From Pomacea canaliculata (taxonomy: Eukaryota > Mollusca > Gastropoda > Architaenioglossa > Ampullariidae): DNA of 64,000 nucleotides. Position numbers and translations under genes: made by a program. Shown here piece by piece: positions 23,935 to 35,900 of the stretch (its first letter is position 1; each line of letters opens with the position of its first letter). The stretch is from contig NC_037601.1 of the NCBI RefSeq assembly GCF_003073045.1, positions 22,232,150-22,296,149 of the forward strand, in the 5' to 3' direction. Below the pieces are notes generated by a model. It was not told the origin of the DNA, searched no databases, and worked only from the letters and a program-made list of their open reading frames with translations.

Positions 23935-26900
23935 ATGTCCAATCGTGCTTTGAAAAAACTCCAACCTCAAACAGATGCGTATTCCTTGCCAGATGTAGAC
24001 CTATTAGACAATACTGATGTAACAGATGATTTGCCTTGCCACTCAAGAAAAGGGAAGCAAAAGAAACCGGCCAACCTATTTGCGGTGGTATGGGCCATAG
24101 TCGTAGCTGCCACCCTCATTATCATCACCATTGCTGTCGTCGATATTCAGTACTTTATTGTGCCTTGTTTTAATTTGTCATTTAACTATAATTTTAGAAC
24201 TGATGACAAATACTTGATTACTTTCATCACATCATTAGCCGTTCAGTTATCACCATAGTTTTACTTGGAACTGTTTGTATTTGGCATTATCAATGATTGT
24301 GTTGTGTGTGGGTTTTTTGGTGCCTCTTTGTTTTAATATGAAGACCACCACACAAAATTGTGTCACATAACATTTTAATTCACGTGCAGCTTCAGTGAGT
24401 TATAGACTATTCTCAGAAGGCTTAGTCTTGTTGTAGGTATTGTGAGGCATATACAAGAAGACATGCAGATACTGTCAGGTTAAATTTTGGCTTTTGCGGG
24501 GAAAGGCACTTTTCATTACTTTAATTGCAAAGTTCAAATTTTGTCCTTTCTGAAAATATATAGGTTTCTTGATCTAGTGTTTACCTGAGCAGCAATAATA
24601 AACACCAAACCACCTATTGTCCTCTTCACAGTCTTCAGTTATTAGCCAGTCTTTGTAATACTTATACTTTTATGCCGTGCTAAGAGGGCTAAGAAAACTC
24701 CGAAATGAAGCAAGCATACTAGGATTTAGCAATATAAATGCCCTAGTATAAGTGATCTTTGGAATTGACTGGAGTAGAGGAAAGAAAAACTGACATCAAA
24801 ACCCACTCTGAAAAAATATTACATAATACATATTTTACAAACTCTATTGTCAGTGCTAACCATTAAAAAATAACTACTTAAGACATGATAGTAACAGTAA
24901 CAACCATACAAGAAATAAGAAATTAAGCAACACTTGAACAAACCTCAGCTGACAATAAATCCAAGACCCAGATTTTACAGAAAAAATTTGAGGCATGTTT
25001 TCAAACCATTTACCAATGAACATGAGCCCTCACTAGGAGTAGCGGCCCGGTGGCGCAACGGTTAGCGCTGTTAGCGCCTGTCACCAATACAGTGAAGGTT
25101 GGCTGCCCTGAGTTCATTTCTCGTCTCGGGCACGCTGATCTTTCTCTGCATGTGGCATCTGTTTACAGGGCTGGCTGCTTGCCGTAATATAGCCTTAGTT
25201 GCTGACACGGCGTAAAACACCAATTTCCCCCCCCCCTCACTAGGAGATGCATCAAACAAACACATAAAAATGAAAATGGCATGTGAGATACAAGAAAAAA
25301 TATTACTGTAGATGGGTGAAGGAAAACAGTTGAGAAGTAGATTTTGAAAGGTATATAAACTTTGCTTCTCTTATCAGAATAGGGGATGACCAAGCAGTAG
25401 TAAACACAATTGTCATATTATCAAATTTAAATAGTATTATACTTGTTTAACAGCTGATGGAAAATGGTGATGAGGACAAGGACAATGAACCTGTAGATGA
25501 GGCCTCTGGGGCATGTGAACGCATAGAAGATGGAAGCACAAACTCTGGCAAGAAAAAGAGACCAAAGAAAAAAAAGAAGAAAAAACAGGATGTTACACAC
25601 GAAGTTAGTACATCACCTGTGGAGGTAAGACTGAATTCCAGGATATTGAGTTTTGTTTTCAACTTCCAAGGACTGTGTGTGGCATAACTAACCTATATTT
25701 AACATATATACATATTTTTATGTTGAACTTAGACATATATATAATTATATTTAACATATATACTTACTATTATATTTAACTTATATTTGCATTGCTACTT
25801 CCTTTCCGTTGGCTTATGAACTCTTTTTTTTTTTCAAGAGAGATTCTGCAGCAGCCTAATGAGCACCAAAAATAAAAAAAGGACTTATACCTATTTGATC
25901 CATTCTGTGACCGGAACTGTGGTGGGAAAAAAGAATTTGCGGCCTGGATTATAGCTTTTCAAAGGGACTGTGCATGCTAGGAGCAACTTTTGGCAATATA
26001 ATTTCATCCCTTATCTTTCAACATACTTCTTGGTATTAACTTACTTAAGTTAGACATAATATGTTGTTTTTTTTTGTCTCACTCTCTTCTAAAGGTTGAG
26101 GATGAGGTGGAAGCTAGTATACAAGAGGTCAACCGGATTCTAGGAAACTCAGGTTTCTCGCTGGAAGACTCCAGTAAAGAAGCTAATGTTGAGCTATCAC
26201 TAACATTGAAGGCGTTGCTTAGTGTGGAATACAAGTAAGCTTTCAGAAGACTGTGTATTAATCTCACTCTGCGGTTATATACAAACTCAATAACTTCTGT
26301 GCTGCTCTTGGAATCTTAAACTACAGTATGCCCATGTTGTATTTCTGTATACCTGTGTTGCTTAGTCAGTGTTTCAAGGGAAGCCACTTTTGTCAGATGA
26401 CTTACAAACACTTTTCAGTGTAGATTTTGTCCCTGTTGACTGTCAGCTAACATCATCATACACAGAATAAGATCATACTCATGAAGCCACAGATGATTAA
26501 TATATGATCCCAGCTTTAGCCTGGACAATATAACTATATGTACAATCTTGATTTTCTACTGTTGACCACTTTCTGTGCATAGTAATGTTTGTAGGCGTGT
26601 ATCTCAAAAGCAGAAGGAAGGTATTCACCCAGATTTGAAGAAATAGTATTTTACTCTCAACTTTACTCAGTCCTTGGAAAAGAAAATCTACACCAGGACA
26701 TTTAAATCATTATGGCTGTAATCTTAATATGTGAGTGCTCACCCTCATTCTAAACAAAGGTACAGAAACCATTAGGTTATCTAGACAGCGAGAAAGGGGG
26801 TGTACTTACAATGTCATTGCTGCAGACAAGGAGATAAGGAGATGTAGCCACAATGTTAGTGCTGCAGACAAGGAGAAAGGAGATAAATAATCACAACCCC

Positions 26901-29900
26901 TTATTATGTTATTCTATTGACCTGACTCAGCTACTGCTTTTGTTTCAGAAATTTAAATGCAGATGCAGAGATGCGAAAAATATTTGGTTCACATGTTGTT
27001 CAAGCAGAACATGGGTAAACAGATGATTATTTTTAATACATATTTTAAAACAGTTTTTATTTAAAATAGCTTTGATAACAACTGTATTTTTAAAAAATTT
27101 TTAACACAAGCTTAAGCACAAATGCAAGTTTGTTGCTGGCTATATGCATAGTTACATTTTCTTTGTTGGTGGTAGAAAGGAGGTGGTTAATAGCAATTTA
27201 AAAAATAAATAATTTACTCAGTGAAACAAATGACAGATATGTAATTTCAGAGAAAATCATGTTTAGGTCCTCTTTTTTTTTCATCAGTTTCTTGCCTTGA
27301 GCACATTTGTGTAGGCAGTACTTACTTCACTCATATGTGCTTCATACACAAAAGAGACTGAGAAACAGTGGTAGAAAGACTTGAACAAATAAAAAGCAGG
27401 CCTTGGTGTACAGCAGGAGATACTGCTGGTGGTATTTTTCATCAGAAGTAATTGTATCATCTTTATGGATCAATATGTCATTAGTCGTGGCCGGCATCGA
27501 AACAGAACCAGTCAAAGAAGTGGAAGACTTGTACAACCCAAGGAAAACTGGCCAGTCTTTGGAAGAACAGGTATAATATTCTGTAGCTGATTCAGGCAGT
27601 AATTTAGGCAACGGCAGCTTTAATACAAAGTACACTGTTTTTGCCTCACTTTCTAGACAAGTGTCATGGACTTTTTCTTATGTTTGATCTGGCTGAAAAA
27701 ATAGAAATTAGCCTTCCAGTATGTGAAATTAAGTGTATAATTAATTATTTAATATTATGATACTATCGGAGACATCTGTAAACATTATTAACTTTTGGAT
27801 TTTTATGACACATTGATGGCTTAATAAATATCATATAGACAAATATTTGATACAGTGGTTGGTTTTTTTCAACAGTTTTTTTTCATTGTGCCTTCTGATA
27901 AATTTCAAAGGTTGAGATGTTTGTCTAAGGTAATAATTATTTTAGCACTCTACAGTACATGAGTAAGCTCACTACTTGCTATGACCTGAGCTATATCTGT
28001 TCTACAGTTATTGTAGACTCAGTGAATTAAACAGTGTGGTTTTCTGATCAAGGCTTGTCCATGACCATGATGCATCAAGCTGACAGCAAAAAAGCAGGAG
28101 CAGGGAACTCTCAATGTTTCACCTTTGAGCACAGTCCTCAGTACCAGCAGGTTCAGTTCCTCTTTCTGGATGCTGTGCAGTCTTATAACCCACAGAACAT
28201 TGCTGTGAGTAGCCATGACTTTGCTACCCCTGTCTTTTAATGAATTTGATTTAAACTTATCCATCATTCTCAAATTTCAGTGCCTGTATGTATATAATTT
28301 CCCATGTATGAGCATTTTCTTCTGTTGCAAAATTTTGTACATATTCATCAAGATGCATGACATATATAGGAAAACTGGATACAAGTTACGGATGTGATTC
28401 GTGGGATTTATTTTGTTGCAGAATATCATTCATGAACATCCCTACCATATTGATTCTCTGATACAGCTGAGTGAAATATTCCGAATGAGTGAAGACCTCC
28501 AAACTGCTGTAGATTTAATAGGTAAAGTGCATAAGACAAAGGACAAACAAGAAAATCATTCAGAGGCATTTCTAGACACAGAGTAACTGAAAATTCTGCA
28601 GTTATACAAAAAACAATCAGTTGTTGAACAACTTAGAGAATGTGATGAATAAATTACAACTTATGGTGAGCTCTATATAAATCAGGAACAGACAAATAAA
28701 CATAATAAAATAACCAGATTTTTTAGCACATTTACCCACTTTAAAATAGATTCAATGCACTTTTTATAAAAGCATAATATGCACAAATATCCAAAGATAG
28801 ACTAGCATACACATGAATACCATAAAATGAATAGCATACACATATAGATAAAAAAAAATATACTAAGCCACAGCATCACAGCATTAAAGGTTAGGAAAAA
28901 GATTTCATAGTCAAGAGGGCGAAAAATTTAAATAGTTTGAAGTTGTGTTTTAGATTAACTTCTGGGGTACATGATTGTCAGTTCCTGGCATTATGGAAGA
29001 ATTGATGGATGCTTAGGAAGCAACATGGCACAAAATACACCTGTCATCGGGAGCTCAGGTGTTGGTCCTTTAGACATTTTGATGCACACACAAAATCTAG
29101 TTAGCAGAAGAAAGTAAGAAATAACATGGGTGTAGATTCAAAAAAGTGAAAATAACAGGATCCTTAGATAAGAAAAATTTGAATTTGCAATGAAATAGAG
29201 ACAATCCCATAAATCTAAAAACTTCAGACAAGATGGCCGACTATGAGATCAAATATGCCTAATGGTGGAAACAACCTGGCAGAGGAGTGTTGTGTTATTG
29301 GTTTGTGGGTATTAGAGGTGGCACTCATTAAACTGTCCAGTTAGAAAACACACAAGAGACAGCTTCATGTCGGCTCCCGCCCAAGTATATTTAAAACTCT
29401 TAACCGGAACTAAACCTTTTACGTATTGTTCATTTTGGGAATAAGGCCAACACTTGCCTTATGTCACATCTCCCTTTCTTTAAAATGGACATTGTTTCAA
29501 TATAACTTAATTAACATTAATTTTAATATTCTTGAATTTCCTATTCAAGTCTATGTGCGTTTGATTCGAGTCAATCATTTACAAGTCAAGTCTCTGTGGG
29601 ATCTTGATGATGCGACCACTCTTGGTAGTCTTGACAGGCTGGTCTGGAGGAGCGATGACTTTGGACGCTGGCAACTTCCTGGCTGCGGCTCCTGGACATG
29701 GCTCTGGATTGGTAACAGGAATGTCTGGATCATCTGAGTGTAGACCAGACAAGGGGTCGGGATCCTCTTCGGACTTTGGGTTTGTTGGAATAAGGGACGA
29801 CAGAGTCTTTGGGATAGGTCTGGGATTCTCGGGATTGAGATCTCTGGGAATCAAGAGACGGCGGTTGCGTCGTTGGCGACCGTAGGGAGTCTCTACCTCA

Positions 29901-32900
29901 TATGACCTGTTGGGCAGAGACTTGATGATCGTCCCTGGTGTCTGGGTTGGCTTCACCCAAACTGGCTGACCTGGTTCCAACTCAGCGGCTGGTCTGGCAC
30001 GGTGTGCTCTGTCGAAGTTCTGTTTATGTTTCAACTTCTGCATCTCGTCTTTCTTATGAAAGTCCTTCCTTTCTTTTTCCTTTTTCTCGGAAAACTGAGA
30101 TGGTATGGTGGGGACCATGGTGCGTAGTCTTCTCCCGAACAACAGTTCTGCTGGACTGAGACCTTGCTGAAGTGGCGTAGCGCGATATGTGAGAATCGCT
30201 AAATAAGGATCATCTGCCTTCTTCAGGATTGATTTCACAGTTTGAACGGCGCGTTCGGCTTCGCCATTCGCTTGTGGATAGTACGGGCTGCTTGTTGTGT
30301 GAGTGAACTCGTACTGTTGAGCGAACGTTTGGAACTGCTTGCTGGAGAACTGCGGGCCGTTGTCTGAGATGACAATTTGTGGAATTCCATGGCGGGAAAA
30401 TATGCTCTTAACATGGTTGATGACTGTTTCCGCCGAAGTATTCTTCAAGTGTGCCAACTCAATATAACGTGAATAATAGTCCACCACCAGTAAGTACTGT
30501 TCTTTTTTCAGTTCAAAGATGTCCATGCCAACTTTCTGCCAAGGGAATGCTGGTGTGACAGAGGGAATGAGTGGCTCAGGGGGAATTGGCCTCTCTTTGA
30601 TGCAAATTGTGCACTTCTGTACCATGGACTCTATCTGCTGAGAAAGCTTTGGCCACCAAACGCTCTCTCTGGCCAAGGCACGACATTTTACGATGCCTTG
30701 ATGTCCAATGTGAAGTCTGTGGAGAATGTCTGTTCTCAGTACTTCAGGGATGATCAGTCTTGATCTGTAGAGAAGAAGTCCATCATGTTCTGTGACTTCT
30801 GAACGTACTGTCCAAAACGCTTTCAGTTCTTCATGTTCTGGACTAGAACGTGGCCATCCATTGTGGAGATAATACAGCACTGTCTTACAAACAGTATCTC
30901 TTGCAGTCTCATTCTTGATTTCTTCGATGCGTTTTTCACTGGCTGGCAAGCTCTGAATCACTTGCTTGATGAAGATCTCTTCTTCTTCACTTCTCTCATC
31001 TTTCTGAGTGTTTCTTGCTGGGGCTCGTGAGAGTGTGTCAGCAGTCACGAGATTCTTGCCTTTTGTGTAGACAATGTTGTACTTGAACCTCATCAGGCGC
31101 ATCCGGAATCTCTGAATTCTCGGAGGTAGATCTTCAAGGTTCTTTGTTTTCAGTAGAGCCAATAGTGGCTTGTGGTCAGTTTCGATTGTCAGATCACGAA
31201 GTCCTGTGATGTAGTCACAGAACTTTTCACATGCCCAAGTCACTGCGAGTGCTTCACGCTCAACTTGTGCGTACCTGCGCTCAGTTTCCGTCATACTTCT
31301 TGATGCGTAGAAAACTGGCTTGAGGTGACCATCTGACTGTTTCTGAAGTAATACTGCACCGAGACCGAAAGATGAAGCATCTGTTGAGACGACGGTCGTT
31401 TTGTCAGTACCATAGTGTGCCAACACTGGAGCTTCAGTCAGCTGTTTCTTAATTCTCTCAAACGAGGTTTCTTGAGCAGTGTCCCAACACCACTCTATGT
31501 TTTTCTTGAGCAGGTCACGTAGCGGTTTGCTGTCGTTTGCGAGGTTAGGGCCTGCAAACTTCGCAACGTGGTTAACCATTCCTAACAATCTTCTGAGATC
31601 AGAAATGTTCTCTGGCTTGGGAAAATTTTTCACAGCAGACAGTTTCTCTGGGTCGATGGCGATCCCATCTTTCGAGATGATGTGCCCGAGAAAGGATATC
31701 TTCTCTTTGGCAAACTGGCACTTCTCATCGTTCAGGGTAATGCCCGCTTCTTGAAGCGTCGACATCACTTTCTTCAAGTAACGATCATGTTCTTGCTTGT
31801 TCTTACCGAAAATGAGCAGGTCGTCAATGTCACAAATCACATTTTCATGGTTCGCCAGAAGTTGAGACATTCGTCGTTGAAATACTTCTGGCCCTGAACT
31901 TATCCCGAAGGGTAAGCGTGTATAACAGTACCTTCCAAAAGGTGTAATGAAGGTTGTTAACTCCTGACTTCCTTCATCCAGTGGAAGTTGATGGAAACCC
32001 TTTTTGCAATCAAGCTTTGTGAACTTTTTGCTCCTGACAGCTGGGCTAACAGTTCATCTGTTGACGGTAACGGGTAGTTCTCTCTGCGAACTGCTTCATT
32101 TAGTTTGCTCAGATCGACGCAGATTCTGACTTCTCGTTGCTCTTGGGCACCACTACTATTGGGCGCACCAATCACTGGGCTTAGTGACTGTGCGAATCAC
32201 TCCCTGTTCTTCAAGTTGATCCAATTCTGCCTTGACTTTCTGTTTCAAGGGCAAAGGTAAGCGTCTTGGAGCTGCTACTGCATATGGAACAGCTTGTTCT
32301 TTCAGACGAATCTTGTAAGGATCTTGTAGACTTCCTAGTCCTCTGAAAAGTTTTGGGAATTCTTCCTTGTACTGTTTTTCGTGGTCCTCTATAACTGTGT
32401 TGATTCTCTCAATCAACTTCAACGCTGTAATGGCTGGTCGACCTAGCAATGGTTCTTCAAGTGTTTTTACGACATACACATCTTGCAGTGTAGAGACATT
32501 CTTGTATGTCAGTTTTTGCCTTGAACATGCCTTCCACAGCTATCTCAACACGACCTGGACCATACAGTTTCTTGCGCACTTTCTGCAGTGGTCGCTTGGC
32601 TGCTGGAACTGCGGTCTGAGGTACGACGTAACATCAGCTCCGGTGTCAAGCTTAAATACATCTCTGTGTCTTCCATCAGGAGACTGACTTTCCAAGGATC
32701 TGTTTGTCACACTGCCTACAATCATACCCATGTAAGCTTCTTCGTCTTCTTCTCCTCTTCCACTGTGTGAATCTTAGAAGAACCTGAAGAGCGACAGACT
32801 GCAGCGTAGTGACCAATCTTGGAACATTTTCTGCATTTAGCGTTCTTTGCAGGACAACCATCTCTGTTGTGGGAACCTTTTCCGCATCTAGAGCATGGCT

Positions 32901-35900
32901 TAGTCTTGGTTTCCCCGAAGACCTGGCTTCGTACGCAACGAACTTTTCGCTGACCTTTCTGAATCTTGTTGATGGTTTTCTCAACTGTACTCTCGCTGTT
33001 GCTTGCCAACATCGAGTGTGCTTGAGTCTTGGACGTCTCATGAGCTCTGCAAATTTCTATTGCTTCTGGAAGCTTGAGTGTTTTCTTCTGCAACAATTTT
33101 TCACGCATAGTGTCATCTTGAACACCGATCACAAGTCTGTCACGAATCATGCGGTCAACATCCTTGAAATCACATGATTTTGCTAACTTGCGTAAAACTG
33201 TGACATAAGTATCAACTGACTCATCCTTGTTTTGGTTTCGGCTATGAAACTTGTAGCTCTCATACACTTCATGTGTGCTACCCAAACAAAAGTCGTTGAA
33301 CTTGTCGATGACAGTCTCGATATCTTTGTCGTTCTCCCCTTCTGCAAAGGATAATCCTTCATAGATTTCTTGTGCGTCCTCACCAATGCAAGCTAATAGA
33401 ACTGCACAACGATAAGCTGAATCTTCTTTATCAAGGCGCGTAGCTACCTCATAGTTCTGCACTGACGAATAAATTTTTTCCAATTTACTTCAATGTTAGA
33501 AGACAAATCCAGCTTTGAGGGAACAGGAACGTTTGCAGTGAAGTGTTTTCTCTGATGTGTCTCCGCCATCTTGCGAGAACTGTCACTTTGCGAACGTACG
33601 ACGCAATATTTCAAAAAGAGAAAAACGTGCCCACCTGAAAGTTTCTGGAGAAATCACACAGCTAGCACATTGCTGCTCACTTCTGACACCATGTTGTGTT
33701 ATTGGTTTGTGGGTATTAGAGGTGGCACTCATTAAACTGTCCAGTTAGAAAACACACAAGAGACAGCTTCATGTCGGCTCCCGCCCAAGTATATTTAAAA
33801 CTCTTAACCGGAACTAAACCTTTTACGTATTGTTCATTTTGGGAATAAGGCCAACACTTGCCTTATGTCACAAGGAGAACAATCCAGAGCTGAGATAAAC
33901 TGCACAACAAAAAGCACAGAGCAATATAAGACACCAAAAGCTGACATAGATCCCTGGACAAGACAAAATGACAGCAGTTCCCTCAAGTCAGCTAGTTGAA
34001 GGAATATCAAAAGTAGATGAAGAAATATGTTCTCATACTAAGTTTAGAGTTAGAATTTCTGTTTTGCACTTTTTGATGTGTATTCCATATAGATGAAAGG
34101 TTTTTAACTTATATTTTGTTTCAGAGCGAGCAATACATGTGTTTGAATATGCATTCCATCCCTTGTTTAATATTGCCACTGGGAACTGTCGGCTAGACTT
34201 CAGGCGTCAAGAAAACAGGTAAATGTTAGTCAAAATCTGGACATATCTTAATGCAGGGGTGGGCAACATCCAGCCCATGAAATCAGTTGATCCGGTCTGC
34301 CAAGGAAACCACAGATTTCAGTAAATCTGTAGGCTCTTTTCATAGCAACATAAATGTATACATGTATTAAGTGAATAATAAAATTTGTGGCAATCCAGGA
34401 ACATCTATTTTGGGATAGACAGGATAGTGTATGGTTAAGGCCTGTGAAGGTCCAATCCTTTCATGGATTTCCAAAGGACGAACAAATGAAAAGGCTTTGG
34501 CTGGTAGAAATTCATTTGGGTTTATGAGTTTATTTTTTGTGCACCTAATTACGAAAAGGTGTATTGTGATTACTCAGAAAAGAGTAGTGCCAGGCAGGCT
34601 AGGATTGAATATGTTGCAAAAGTGCTCACATGCTGTAGTAAACTACAGTTTGACCAAATAGAGCAGGCTAATTTTTAGACATAATTGTGTATGGCCTGTG
34701 AATGATGTTATAAATTTCAAAATGGCTCTTGGAGGAAAAAGGATTCCCAACCCTGTTATAAAGCATAGATTATGGCTTATGGCTAAAGGCTCTTGTCTGA
34801 TCTCTTCAAGCCATTAACCTGCACACACTGGTGGAGCTTATTGATTCTACCAATACCTTCCCTAAAGTAATAAAACTCTGACAACAACCATATATGCTAA
34901 GGATGTGTAAATGTTTCCCTGGTCTCTTCTTGTGTCTCGTTAGTACTAAGTAAGCTTGGCCTGTATCATGGGCATCTCTAAAGGGAATGTGACTTTTCAC
35001 TACATGACTATTGTGTGGGAAAGAGTGTCAGTTCACATGAGTAAAGTTCAGGCTGAGACTTGTGTATATGTGACTTTCTCTTTTTATATCCAGGTCAGTG
35101 TGTTTAGCTACATCCTAGAAAAACAAATAATAATCCCTATTTCTGATAGCAGCAGTCTGTCCGTCCATGCAATTTTACATGATTTTGTAATATCTTAAAA
35201 GTTGCAAAAATGTATTTGCATCAACATGTCATAAACTTTTTACATCAATTATGAACTTTTTTCTTCATCTGTGTGTCATATTAGCTCCTGACTCATGTAG
35301 CTTTTCAACCTAAACTATTAACAAGTCATTTCTGGCAGACAGACTGCAGCAGTGTAACTTTCTTTTTGAAGTCTTAGAAGTAAATATTACTTTTGTTGTC
35401 GACACACCTGAATTTTTAGGTTTTTTTTCTTGTTTTCCTTTGCTTAACAAATAAAAGGGGAGAGTTCATGTTATAGATGCATAGTTATATTTTATTGTCG
35501 TGCAGGGCATTTTTCTTGGTGTTATTCAAGCACTTGGTGAATGTTGGACAAAGAGGATGCAACCGCACTGCTCTGGAGTTCTGCAAACTTCTTTTGAAGT
35601 AAGAACTCGCACCCGTCCATTCTGTGACAGTTTATAGTGCAAGCATTTGACTTCAGTCAACAGCTATGAATGGGTTACATAAGAACTTCAGCTAAAATGT
35701 TGGAACTTTTTTCCCCATAAGACATACCTAATGTCTGTTGCAATGCATTATCTAGTTTGGATCATTTTCCCATGAGATGTGATGAATGTTTTAGGGGTTT
35801 ATTGTTTGATTTTTTGGTTTTTTATTTCTTTTGCAGTCTTGATCCTGATGGTGACCCCTTGTGTGTGCTGCTCATGATCGATTTCTATGCTTTGCGTTCA

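Larger units (their letters stand above)
29288..33872 (-). mobile_element. Ty3/gypsy-type LTR retrotransposon in TCF25 intron 7, antisense
   Basis: The element is 4585 bp and bounded by two 181-bp LTRs that I compared base by base and found identical. AGGAG flanks it on both sides (29283-29287 and 33873-33877), a perfect 5-bp target duplication. Read on the minus strand, the order is 5' LTR, tRNA-Leu primer site, gag, protease, reverse transcriptase, RNase H, integrase, polypurine tract, 3' LTR. That gene order is Ty3/gypsy. The integrase region resembles the K02A2.6-like (C-clade/Mag group) proteins; this subgroup is inferred. Despite the identical LTRs, gag and pol contain several single-base frame breaks, so this copy as written is not coding-competent. 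It is antisense to TCF25 and well away from the exons. Confidence 0.95.

Noticed and set aside
32722..33483. gag and pol frames as host genes
   Set aside because: They lie between identical LTRs with a primer site, polypurine tract and target duplication, so they belong to the retrotransposon.
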